Positions 1 through 12,099 of a stretch of DNA of 64,000 nucleotides are shown here, in pieces (position 1 is the first letter of the stretch; the number at the start of each line of letters is the position of its first letter). The notes under the pieces were generated by a model that saw only the letters and a list, made by a program, of their open reading frames with translations, searched no databases and had not been told where the DNA came from. This stretch comes from Anopheles merus. Lineage: Eukaryota > Arthropoda > Insecta > Diptera > Culicidae. The translations under genes were made by a program, and so were the position numbers. Location: positions 14,336,798-14,400,797 of the forward strand of contig NC_054084.1 in assembly GCF_017562075.2 (NCBI RefSeq). The letters are read 5' to 3'.

Positions 1-2058
1 AACTGATCGTACATCACTTGGGAAATGATCGGTACGGAAGGGCGTTTGTAAAAAAAAACTCCCACTCGTAAACCAACACCGCCAGGGTGGGACCGCCCGC
101 AAACGTACGGAATTCAGGTGTCATTCGTAGGATTATAAATTGATGTGTTTTATCGAACGCTGCTGGCGTGCATTTTGAAGTGCTTTTATCTGTGAGGGTG
201 GATGAGGGGGGGTTGTTTGTGTGATTTTACGTTTGTCATCTTCACCTATTAGCATCATAAATGGGTGTGCGAGATGCCTATCGAGTCGAAAGGCTGACCC
301 CAAGCGGGTAGCCCTCAGCAGGAGCCCACTGCAGAAGGAAATATTAAACCCAACTTAGCTTAGCTGCGTGCTCCCCTGCTGCTAAAGCTTCCTCGGTAAA
401 GCTGTGGAACTTGGAAATAGGAAATGGTGTCGCTTTTCTTACAATAAATACAACACTCAACAAAGAAAGAAGTAGCATCCCCTTGGGCGGTTTGGAAAGA
501 GGAAACGTTCGTTCTCGATTTCGATCTGGGTTCGACATCCGATCAATGAACCCACCCACCCTACACACGAGTGCATTAATGCATTCAATCAATGCATCAA
601 GAGCCGGCCGGGATCGTGACTCTTGTCGCGTTTGCCCGTCCCCCATCCACGTTCGATCGGTAATGGGCTTTTGATACAGAGTTGCGATTGGATCGGCCAG
701 CCGACGTTGTCTGGTTTTCTCAAGATGAAGCACCAGCACCAGAAGCGGCAAGCGGCCAGAAGTGTTTGCCAGATAAACTAAATGCCGTCTAACAAGCATT
801 GCCCGGCCACAGTTGTGGCACTTCGGGTTGGTGCCGGAGCAACAATACAATTATCTAATCCATTTCCTGTTCGAGTGCGTTGCTTTTTGGAGTGCGCAAC
901 AATTATGCTCTCAAACTCCCCCCCCCCCCACTCATCCGTCCGTTCGGCTTGGAAGCATTAGTCTTAGAATCCGTATCAGAGGACCCCCAGGGAACGCATT
1001 AAAGCGCCCCACACTTCACGGCCTGCATCGTTGATTAATTTATTAACTTAGGTGCTGGTGTGGAAGGAGGAGCTGAGGAGCGCTCAGTTTTTGCTCACTC
1101 GAGATAAAACACGATGCAATCGATCCACACACTTCAATCATGTGTTCGCTACCGTTTTGGAGCGGTCTGGAGCCGAGGCATAAAGTGCATATGGGTTTAA
1201 TGTGTGTTGGGGTTAAGGGAGCCGCCCCAACGCCATAAATCCCATGCACTTGGCAACCGTTTATGTAGATGTTTTTGTTCTCGAGTAGCGGGTTTTATCC
1301 GGAATAATGGATTGGCTGAGATTTTATGTAAAGACCGACGGCAATATCACTCATGCGTTTCAACATGAAGTGCGAAATAAATATGATGGCATCATAAAAA
1401 TAAATTAAAATTAACTATTTTTAGCTCTGCTCAGCATTCGTAGGCACAAAGCCAATTTCTTTTGTGCTGGAAATGGTTTTATTCTAATTATTTTAGTAGT
1501 AAAAATGAATGGTACTTATCAATTGATAAAAATTGAAATAGAGTAACGCATAAAAAACGTCAATATAGCGCCCTTTTCCTTTTTAAGACCGTAAACTGAA
1601 ATTTCAGCCTGTCAGCTGTTTGCATTGTGTAGCAGTTTTCGAGCAGCTATCAAAGTGGGTATTATATAGAGGTATGCTTATCCCAAGGTGTATGTATTTA
1701 GAAGATTGATTTTTATCGCTTCTATTGGGCGACATTGTGGGAGATATCTGTCAATCCCTACCTACAAATTGCCAAAGTGTATGTAAACCAAGGCCTGTTT
1801 ATTATAACCAAATTTGAACGTCCTATTTTTTGACAGGACAGGTGAAAACTTTTGCTCAAACGGGCTTTCTGGTAACTTGACGAATACACGAAACACTAAT
1901 CAAATCTTCATTATATTCACTTTTCACGTGAAATACTATTAACTGTAAGCTAAGTCAAATCTGAACGACCTAACATCCATTTTTGTTTCGATACAACATC
2001 TTCGATGAGGAGACCAATGTCTGCTACATCTGTGCTGCTATGACCGTACCGCCAAACA

Positions 2059-2381
2059 GGGTGAAATATATAGCGAAATGAACTATTCTGATAGGTGAAA
2101 TATTTGACAGATACAGCTAAAGGTATAGGGGTGATACAACATCCGCTTTCGAAATTCACTTAAAAAGAATATATTTTTAAGCAGAACATTCCCTAATTGG
2201 AAAAAATGATGAATTGTTGAATGCAAATTGACAAAATACTTAATATTGAAGTTATTTAATAGATTTAGCTGCGGTTTTGTACACGCCATTTGTTTACATT
2301 GCACATCATCTGGTTGCTGTGATGTGTTATCTGACAGATATTTCGCCTGTCAAAAAGTTCATTTCGTTGCATATTTCACCT
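2059..2381. repeat. Imperfect inverted repeat (degraded foldback/MITE-like element)
   Basis: The left arm (about 2059-2115) matches the reverse complement of the right arm (about 2326-2381) over more than 50 bases with scattered mismatches and small gaps. Shared blocks include GGTGAAATAT, CGAAATGAAC and a GACAG-containing block. The arms are separated by about 210 bases. No clear target-site duplication was found and the outer boundaries are uncertain. A degraded foldback or MITE-like transposon is the simplest reading. Confidence 0.5.
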
Positions 2382-5300
2382 CATGTGGCCGCGCGGTGAA
2401 AAACGAACCGTTTCTATGGAAATTCATTTTATTCAAAAATTAGTTGTCAAACTATATGGGACGAGATCATCTGATCTACATACACTTTGATTCTAGATTC
2501 CACCACCTGATCTCTTTAATGCACATTGGGATAAATGAAAACATTACCTTGTTTTGACATTGTTTCGAGCAGGTACTCGAATCTAATTCTAGCTTTGAGG
2601 CTGAAAATCGTAGGCTAGTTTTGTGCGTGGTTTTGTATGGAGTGTTGACATGATTTCAGCCGCCAATTGTCAAACTCCATACAACAAACTGACTAGAATC
2701 GTGAAGGGCCCCTATGTTAGTTTTGTATTTAGATTCCTTGTTTGTATTGTTAGTATTTTAAAACAATTATTTATACATCCATATTGCTTTAAACTTCATC
2801 ATTACTTCACCTGATAGAATGCTAGGCGTTTGATAGATTGTAACAATCTAGTCCAGCCTGCGTAACTCTAGCCCCGTAAGCTTTCGTTTTGGTTTTAGTG
2901 TCCTTGTAAAGTCGCGGTTGCTGCGGTTGCGAGCTAAATCCGAGCTTCACTAGTTTTCTTGCAACACGGCGAGCGAAGACGCACCACCACCACACAACCC
3001 ATCGACTCGTGCAGCAGCATAACCCTCCCCACACGTATTGATTGACAATATGAGGTTCCGTTCTTGTGCGCCACTGTTTTTGCTGCCTGCCCTGCCTGGC
3101 GCGTAATCAATAACCTCGTCTGCCTCGTGCGTTACGCAACGAACTACTTACGCAGTAAAAGCAGAACAACTGGTGGCCAAATGAAATTGAACCCGCACAC
3201 GGTTTGCTTTTTTGCTAGCAAGAGCCAACACGACGGTTAACAAATCGCTTCCGAGTGTGGGGTGGGGAGCATGATTCATTATGGGCGGGGGCACTTAACC
3301 GCGCGCGGAGGTTCCATTGTGGTTGCCTTGTTTGTTTTTCAAACGCAAATTAAACAAATTTCAATTCACTTCCATGGGTTCTGCTTCTGATCGATGAGGG
3401 ACGTTATTGAGTCGATCTGGAAGGGCCCTTGTCGCAATTTTAATTGTCGCTTCAATGTGTTATCCTTTATTCATAATTATTTTCTTTTATGCGTTCCTAT
3501 TGATGTTAATTTGTTGACCTTTCTTTAATATTTTTGCAGAGTAATTTGATACTTATTCATTGATTTGTTTCATACAATTTAGTTCTTTATTAAATGCCTG
3601 GCTCTTTACTTTCTTCTTTTTCTTCGTTTTTATTAGAATTTAGTTATTTTATTTGTTTAGCTAGTTTGTTGTTATTTCTTTTATATTTAATTTATTTTTT
3701 TGTTTGATATTTGTTAACTTATTCTTACATACTTAGTTATTCTTATACATTTCTATTCGATTGTCTTAATTAGCCTTCTTTAAGATGGAAAAGTGTTACT
3801 GATTTTCTATTTTGTTGAACTAATGCTGAGGATATTTGTCGATTCAATAAATGTACAATTATAAATCAATAGTTATACTTCTACGGCTTAGCTTGAAAGG
3901 ACACGTGCTATATTGGGCATTTAAACTTCCATGTGGAATTTATTAATAGCTCTCGAGCTTTCATGCTCCCCTTCTTCTCAGGTTGCCGGCTTGTTAAGGA
4001 GTTATCTTGATGCTAACACTTCTGTACATGCCCATGTACAAATAGTGATCGACATGATCGTCGACGCCACTCGTGCCTCATAACATGTACCGTGTTTTCA
4101 TCCACACACACTCCAGCTGTCAGCAGCAAGTCATTGTCTATTTATTTTCTTCCCTTTTCTTAATTTCCTTACCACCGAGGGGTACGTCCGTCTCCCCGCG
4201 CAGAAAAGGGAAGGTCATGCTAGGGATGAGTTTATTTTAATCACATGAAAAATGACATGGTCACGATCCGCTTACCAAGCTTACGCATTTCCTACTTCTC
4301 CTCCATCTCCTGCCCCATCTTGAGACTCGTTGCAAGGCAGGCAGGACATTGGCTGTGGCTGGCATGGAATGGAAGTCCGAGGTTAGAAGTCAAGCCACTC
4401 GACTGGCTAGACCCTTATTATTCCATTATGGCGTGGGGTTTTAATTGGCCCGTTGGCAGCCACAAACACCATCCGACCTCGGGGGTCATGCTTTCCGCTC
4501 GCTCGATCCCCAAAGAACTCAACCCCAGACGATCTCGAGATCGTAACCGAGATCTTCCGACACCGAGAGAAAGAGAGCGCGCCCGGTACGGTGGATCTAC
4601 GCCAGTGGACATCGAGCGTTGGGCCAAAGTGGGGCGGTAGCCAATTTGTTTGGCGTACTGTTGTCGACAGGCGACAAAAAAGAAGCTTGTCAACCTCCCC
4701 AGTAAAAAAACGAGTGAACCATTTCTTCCATGCAATGCGATAAGCATCAACCAAACCCTGTGGACACAGTGTGGCGCGCGGTGTTGGCCTCAAGAAGACG
4801 ACGTCACTTTTAGTTGTTCTTTCCACTTTTCCTTGTGTTTGTGTGTAACCATCTGAAGGGTCATTAGTTTTTAGGCTTTTCGGGTTCGGGGTCTAACCGT
4901 GTCCGCCCCGAATAGCGTTCTTCGATGGGCACGATGGGGTCAGTCGAGATGATGGTTTTGATTATTTCATTTCGCCTTCAATTTATTGCTCCCGTTGATG
5001 AGTTACAAGACAAATTCGCTGAACATGGAGGGAGTTTTATGATGCCTGTCGGTAGGTTTTGTTTGTACCTTTTTTTGTTGAGGAATAAAACAAGGAAGAG
5101 GAAGAAATAGAAAATAAAACAAAAAAAACATGACCGAAAACAACTGTCTGTTAATGTGCAACACAAACACAGCATGGTTTGCTGTTACAAGGGAAATGTT
5201 GCTTGTTTTCCATTACTTGTTTTGCTCGGCGAGTTCTGTTGTATTTCATTTCCATTTTTTAAACTTAATTTCAAAAGGAGAGGTCTTTCTACGGTTGTAG

Positions 5301-5759
5301 TATTAATAAAGTACATAACCAACGTGAAAATTAACTCACTAAAAGTACCTTCTAATGAAGCTATTAATTGAATAATGAATTATTAAATTAGACCGTCTTG
5401 GTGATCGTTTCTGAGTTTTTCGGGAATGCTTGGCTAGGAGGAACGGTGGATCAAACACACAATGTAAAAACATTCAACTGTTCTTAAAAGTTATGTTTTT
5501 TTATCATCTTAACTCTCTTAGGGATGGATTTTGTATTGTGTTTTTTTTTTTTTGCTTTTAACTGAAATCAATTTATTCTCACTAGTTAATTTGACCCGGT
5601 TACAGGGTAATGCAATATAATTTCTGAAGTATTTAATAAACTTAGGATGCATGCGATTTTTAAAGAGAACGAATTTTTAAATTCCATGCGATTTTTAACT
5701 CCATGGGACACATTAGGGGAAACTGAATCAGAACAGATAGCGATCCTGGGACAGATTCC

Positions 5760-5936
5760 AAACCTATGTCGATTCTAAAACCTACTCTGGCCCTTGAATT
5801 GATCCTGACACCATACCGGTCATGGATTTGCTCCCGATCTCATATACCGCGCCTGAAATTGATCTTCACCCTATACCGGTCCTGGCACTGAACCCAAAGC
5901 TGCACCGGCCTTGGAATTGATTCTGAACCCATACCA
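5760..5936. repeat. Degenerate minisatellite, about 30-bp units
   Basis: About five consecutive degenerate units of roughly 29-32 bases share the pattern TTGAATTGATCCTGA followed a few bases later by CATACCGGTC. Units are visible at about 5789-5820, 5821-5850, 5851-5881, 5882-5911 and 5912-5936, with weaker copies to the left. Divergence between units is high, so the array is old or evolves by patchy conversion. No coding frame runs through it. Confidence 0.6.
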
Positions 5937-8900
5937 GAACACTCAACGCATATAACCTACCTAAAGCCTACTAGTACCTAAAAGTAAATGAGCCTAAGCT
6001 TGTAGTAACTGTTCTTATCAAGCGTTTAACTAAAAAGTATGCCAACTAAATAGCGTTCAACTATTGAATTCTGACAGTAACTTGTGTCATTCGTCTCCCG
6101 TACCTTTCAAAACACTCCACACTAAGCGCCGTTGCATTTTCCATAACCGATGTAGTTGCCATTCTATGGATAGTAACGCTGATCAGCCTTTACTAGAATT
6201 TTATTATAGAGATGATGAAGTCCACAGTTATGAACTTATTTATTTATCTACTTATTTCCTATATTGTAATAACTATTCTAAGGTTAATTAGAATGAATTG
6301 ATATTCTCCATTTTTTGTATTTAACGATCTTGTTGGGTTTACATTCATTTAATGTGTTTCTTGTGGCATCTTTAGTAAGTAATTTATCTGATCTATTATT
6401 CATAATTTATGATTGTTTTGTTTGCTTTATGGCAAATATTAAATCATTCCATTATATTGGCCTATTACAGCTTGATTTAATTAAATTTTAATGTGTGGAA
6501 TAATAGAATACTGGTACGAACCTATTACACTCTTCGAGTTGCATTTTTTACTACCGTTCCTCCCGCATTTGCCGCTCCATCCCGTGTGCGTATCACATTA
6601 CGGCACCACCTTCACCCGGGACTGTCCTTACGCTTACAAGACTAATTGCGACACCGTTTTACGACGCCAGCCGCGTGCTGCATCCTTTCGGTCGATATGA
6701 TTTTCCCTTCGCTTGGCCAGGGAGTGCCACGAGTTTACGAGTTTGAATTCACGATCATCAACCAGCCAGCCGGGGTCCGGTTTAATCGAAGGTGTTGAGG
6801 ACGCAGTAATAGATGGCCTGGTCGGTTTTGTCAGTTTCTATTAAACCGGTAGCGAACGTACACTTTTCCACCCGTGTCCGAAAAGGGTGTTATGGGCGTA
6901 TCGTCAACTTATGGCAAGTACGGTGTACGTTTGCAGTTGCATTCAAGTGTCAACGGGTTGTGCTGCGATCGGTCCGGAAATGGTCAGTCGTAACAGTTAA
7001 TGGGCTACTAGAGGGCTCGTGTGTGAATCGGGAGGACATTTTCCGCCCATCACGCGATTATTCACACAGCTGGAAGCGATTGGAAAATTGGCACATATGG
7101 TGAGGGCGATATAGGCGCTGGAAATGTGCAAAATGAGTCGATTGTAGATCATGTCTACAATGATGATCGTTCGTGCTGCTACATAGCTACAGCTCAGCAT
7201 GGGCCAATCTTATTTTATTTTCATTACGATATCCACCTGCCTCCTCTCCCTGTTGGTGTAAGTGCATCTGCAATGCATGCATCTGTGAAAATGTGGCGCT
7301 GTGTTGTTCTTGCATCAGATGGTGATTGTAATACGAATGGATCTTATTATTCAAAAACATTCGAGCGTACAGCCGTACCAAACCCCGCGTAAATGTCTAC
7401 CGGGGGGAGAGGAATTTTGTATTCTTTCTTGTTTTTATAGCGTGTATTAAACTGTCCATTTCAATTCACCCGATACCAAATCCATTCGTTCGATCCATCG
7501 CGTCCGATCCATAGGTCGGCTTGCCCGATTCGGTTCAAAGTTGTTATTATCCCGGTCCGGGTTGTTGAGGTCCGTAAATCAACCTTCAACGAGACGAGAT
7601 GGTGGTGTGTTGTTCGACCTTTTCTGTTCCTTTTCTACCGGTTCCCGAAGGTTTTGATGATTTTTGGCCGTTCTTAAGGCGTTCCACGCCTTCCTAAGGG
7701 TGATTGTGGAAGCCGGTGGGGAAAGATGATGAGTCTCAAGACCTCCTCCTTTCATCCTCCAGAATGTAATGACATTCTTTGTGATTTAATCATTTTCTTT
7801 TCATATTTGAAAAAGAACGATGTGTGCGTACATCATCCACCAAAGTAAAGTCTCGTCGATATGACGACCTCCTCATGGGAAAGTCAGTGAAACGTTACGC
7901 GCAATAGTAGGGCGAGTATAAATGGTTCCGATTTGTGAAGATCTTTTTTTTTCATTTTACTTTTGTGTATGTGTATCTATTCCCAGCAGCTTTACGCCTT
8001 GCAATAATCGTGGGTCAAAGGTGAGATGCGTTCAGGTAGTTAAACCCCATGCGAAAGGAAGCTCGCACACCTTGCGAGCCCTAACCCTCAACGGTAGGCA
8101 ATGCGCCAACATCAAACGGTTTGTTTTGGCAAGAAGAAGCGGAATAGGACGTTGGTGAGACGGTCGAGCCACACAAGAGAGTGTCTCCCTTCGTACCTGA
8201 GATGTCAGTGATACGGAAGGGCATATTTTTTTTATCTGCCATATGACACCGGAATCCGGACGATCACGCTGCAGACAAGGGACAATATTTGTCCAAGGTA
8301 AACATTTCAACCGTTACACCTAGATTAGACGAACTAATTTATATGATGGTACAAGTGACTTGACACATTCAGTGTAGGAGGATCATAGTTTCTATCATGT
8401 GCACGCAGTGCGGAGGTTCGGAGTAGAATATAAATTTGAACGATGTCTTGTTTGGCACAGATGACACAACAAAATAAATAAACAACTAAGTGGGATTATT
8501 ATAGGCTGGAAAATACCCACAGATAAAGATATTAAATATTAAACTGTGAATACATAGCTTTATCGTTCAAAAACAATTCCTCAAGCATTAAAAGCAGAAG
8601 TTTATTAGGTTCTAAAAAAATAATAGTGCATTCAATCCTATGGATCTTGTGCATTGTACTTATTTGTGTGCTTATTTTATGAATGGTACTCACAAGGCGC
8701 AGGAACTCAGCGATAAATAAAAAACAACTGATTACAAACAGAAAATGCAGGCATGTCAAACCACATGCCGCTCGATTCTTTTTAGATATTTTTGTAATTA
8801 TTATTATCAGTGTTTGAAATAAAAAAATAATATGACCATAGCTAAGACAGATAAATATTTTCATAAACTTCTCTTGAAAAGTGATTATTCAAGCTTACCT

Positions 8901-9037
8901 ACCAAAAATGAATCTACGACCTTTTGCCACGTTGAATGAAGACATGAGTGTATAAATGTGTTTTTATGTTCTACCTTCGATGTTTATCACTTCCCCCTCA
9001 GTTTTCACGACAAAATTGTTTGAGTAGATCTTTTACA

Positions 9038-9310
9038 TCATGGTTGGTGCAGAAATTCTCGATGGAATGCAGCTGGGGAATGTTGAACCGGTTCGCTAAC
9101 GTCACATCGAGATTCAATCGCTTCATCTCTTAAAATAATCGCTTTGAGTTGTGGCGTAATTGCATGCAGCTCCAAAACCAGTGGATGCAATTTATTTATT
9201 ATCCCATTTATTTTTTCACTGTTTGGCTTTTTGATTGCACTGATGTAGCCACTTTTCCCTCGGTCTTCAGCTTCCTTTGGAGTTTCAAGTCGCTCAGGGT
9301 CGTCGGCCAT
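9038..9310 (-). CDS. Small ORF of unknown function, 90 aa, uncertain
   Basis: The frame opens with a real ATG at 9310 in an acceptable context (TCAAATGGC) and runs 90 codons to a stop at 9038. The predicted peptide is polar: its N-terminus is acidic and lysine-rich, followed by a leucine/isoleucine-rich helical stretch. I recognise no family. It lies about 0.6 kb upstream of the putative phosphatase promoter, on the opposite strand, next to another antisense frame at 9519-9208. It could be a small gene, an exon, or a remnant of a retroelement gag. Chance is also possible. Confidence 0.22.
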   Translation of the reverse strand: MADDPERLETPKEAEDRGKSGYISAIKKPNSEKINGIINKLHPLVLELHAITPQLKAIILRDEAIESRCDVSEPVQHSPAAFHREFLHQP

Positions 9311-9899
9311 TTGAATACGGGATTTCTATTGATGCACTGATTGTTGTTTAATAGTGTCGAGATGTTGTAGATGCAGGAGCTCCACAAACTGCCACACCAT
9401 GTCCGTTTTCGTCGTGGAAGTTGCGTCACTGTTTTGGCCCTCACGGTTAAAGTTCGACAAATAGAGTCAGTTTGAAAATAAAAACAATCAATCTTTACCA
9501 AAAATTTAAATCGATACATATTTTTAAAAGTATTTTATGGTACATTGCAAGAAATATGTGCAATATAATGAATATTTACTCTCAGCAATACGGCTGAGGC
9601 CGTTCTCTCTAAATTCCCTCTAAAAATACTGTCAACAAGAGTTAAAAATAATTGCTTCTCATTTTCAATAACTCTATTTTCTTACGCATATCAATTATTG
9701 AAGGCTTTTAAACGAATTTGTAATTTATATACAAAACATGCGCTTTAAGCTTGAAAACATGTATCTTTACGCCTAGTAAATGTAGGTTATATTTGTGTTT
9801 GCAAGCTTAATACAATTCTCTTTTTATTGAACGCAATTTATTTAATTTATTGTAAAAACTCGATTATTTGTTATTCGATCCAAACCATAGCTACGAACC

Positions 9900-12099
9900 G
9901 TTTCGAACGTTTGACAGCCCTGGCATTTGCCACCCATCAGCGCAGGCTAGAAAATGCAACGCAAGCTGCCGCCGATTCATTCGCTCGTTCATTCTCGTGC
10001 GTGAAGTCTAGCGGTGAACACGCGTGTGCATGCGCTCGTACATCGTTTACAAAAACAGCCGGGCCAGAGAACAACCGCGATCCTTCTGGGGGCCGCCGCG
10101 TGAGGACCTGCGGTGTATTTTGTTGTGTATTTGTTTCGATCGATTCGCTCTAGCACCATCCGGACTATGGCACTAATGCCTACCAGTTAGTGGAGTGATT
10201 GGAAAGATAGATCGATCCGCGACCCATCGCCGGTTTAGGCGTTCGTTGCGGTAATCGGGATCGGTGAGCAACGGTGTGTTTTTATTTTGATTGCGTTCAC
10301 AATCTATCAACGAGCGAGAGAGCCCGAGCCGAAGCGCGCGCGCGTGTGTGTTTGTGTGATTTTAGTTCAAATTTCGAAGCTGCCAGGAGCGGCGCGCAAT
10401 CGTGAGGCCTACACCGTTCGGGGAGCAGCGGAAGGGCCGCGAGTAGAGCAGCGCTAGATTACGGAGCAGTGATTAACTTAATTTCAACTCATTTTATGGT
10501 CATCATACACGTATGTCCTAGGAGTGTGTAGAAACTGCGCAATCTCGAACCGAAACCGGAAAGGAATTAACCGGGGGGGAAAAAGAACCAAAACCAACCC
10601 CCGTACCCCGAATGTTGTGCCGATAGTTTCCAGCTGTCTGTGTGGTGGATGGCAGCAAGAAGTGAAGCGACTAAGTGAAGCCACGAACTAATCGGTGGAG
10701 TGTACGGATCGTGTGGTGTACGATCGCGTAAAAACAAACCAGATCACCAGCCAGAGTCAAGGCAACGGTTTGCCGATGCCCGAGCGCACTGCCGCGGTCG
10801 AGATAAGTTATTTCGGCGCCTTAAATTGGACCCCGGGAAACATTTTGTTAATTAATTAATACCATTCGCTCCGTCGCAGTGGTCGCCGCTGTGTCCTAAT
10901 CGGCAATTGGAGTGGTTTGCGCCGAGTGTTCAGAGTTCCGAGCGAAGGAGGAGTAAAATTGCTCCCCGAAAGCCGCCAACAGCCCTGTCCAGCGCTGCAC
11001 AATTACAGCACGCAGTGAGAAACAAACGAAATCTTGCTGTAACGATTTAAATTGATTTGAATGCTGCCAGTGTTCCCTCGCACGGTCGCGAAAGTAGCGC
11101 TGGGGATTGTATTTAATACCTAATTTCCGTTAATCTTGCAATTGCTGCTGCTGCTGCTGCTGCAGCTAATATACTTACCCGGGCCCGGACCGCGCGGACC
11201 AATTGCTTGTTCCGGTTGGTGTGGAATTGTAGAATCACTTTTGACAATTGTGACAGCAGACGAGTGGCCTTAGCAGTGGTTGCGAGTTGCGATTCCAGTC
11301 TGTGTGCCAGTGGAGCCGCGAGTGAGTGTGATTATTGTCTGCTCCGTTCGCTAGCCAAGTATCATCCCCCTTCAGTGATGTCCCGGAGAGCAATCAAAAC
11401 ATAGCAACCCCCAACACCCATCCAACCCCCTTGTGGTATGATCAGTTTATTGGCACAATCACAACAGTTGCCCCTGCGGTGCAACGTTTTACAGCCGCCG
11501 CCGCGGCCTGCTCGTCCAAACGCGTTGGAAAGTTGTCAACTGTCAATTTGAGTCCAACACAGTAGTGTGGGGATCTAGAGAGGGAAAGAGATCGCCCGCA
11601 TTAAAGTGTGCTGTGCGTGGTGTTTTTGTTGGTTTGCAATTTAGAAAAAAAAGTGTCTCCAGCCGCTGCCAAAAGGGAAGTGTGTTTGATTGTGCAGATT
11701 GTTGCCACCGAGCGGTGCACTGATGTCCCACATTTAGGTGAGGTGTTTGTGGCTTAGTGCGTCGTACCCTTTTCGTGTTCCCGCTGTGGTCCCGTGATAA
11801 GGAAGATTTGTGTGCAGTGTGTCCTACGGAGTTTGAAAGTGCGATCTGCGTAGTAGACTACAGCGTGAGCAAATTGGAAAAGAGCGCACAGATGCTGAAG
11901 TCACATCTCCGTCGAAACTGCCCAACTTCCGTGACGTCATCCACCTCTATTCGGAAGCAATGGTCTGTTAAACGGATCGTCAGCAAAACAGTGATCAGTT
12001 CTTGAATTAAAGCAAGTAGTACAAGCGCGCTTACTTCCAAAAGACACAACACCCCTCAACACAATCGTTTGGATCAAGTGTGCCCCTGGAACGCCGAAA
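9900..12099 (+). promoter_or_regulatory. Probable promoter and 5-prime leader of the wunen-like gene
   Basis: From about 9,900 the sequence shifts abruptly from AT-rich intergenic DNA to GC- and CpG-rich DNA with purine/GTG-rich tracts typical of insect 5-prime UTRs, and this continues to the ATG at 12,100. A CTG run lies near 11,146-11,165. No TATA box was convincingly placed and the transcription start cannot be fixed from sequence. An upstream ORF (ATG at 11892, stop ending at 12005, 37 codons) lies entirely within the proposed leader and could reduce translation. Whether the leader is contiguous or spliced is unknown. Confidence 0.4.
11892..12005 (+). CDS. Upstream ORF in the putative leader, 37 aa
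   Basis: ATG at 11892, stop codon ending at 12005, 95 bases before the main ATG at 12100. The peptide is basic (serine, arginine and lysine rich) with no recognisable domain. Relevance depends on this segment being in the mature mRNA, which I infer from the uninterrupted leader-like composition but cannot prove. Confidence 0.25.
   Translation: MLKSHLRRNCPTSVTSSTSIRKQWSVKRIVSKTVISS

Larger units (their letters stand above)
1..9899. other. Intergenic region upstream of the phosphatase gene
   Basis: No protein-coding gene could be supported here. Open frames on both strands are short or start without ATG, and none shows a recognisable motif. The stretch alternates AT-rich DNA (about 1.3-2.8, 3.4-3.9 and 8.3-9.8 kb) with more GC-balanced DNA (0.3-1.1, 4.2-4.8 and 7.5-8.3 kb). 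Supported content is listed separately: an inverted-repeat element near 2.06-2.38 kb, a degenerate minisatellite near 5.76-5.94 kb and one small antisense ORF near 9.04-9.31 kb. Enhancers for the downstream gene may lie here, but that is a guess from position only. Confidence 0.5.

Noticed and set aside
344..850. 168-codon minus-strand frame at the left edge
   Set aside because: It starts at TTG, has no internal good ATG context and no motif. Judged to be chance.
4407..4826. Open frames on both strands around 4.4-4.8 kb
   Set aside because: No ATG-led conserved product. The translations are arginine/serine-rich in every frame, as expected from composition.
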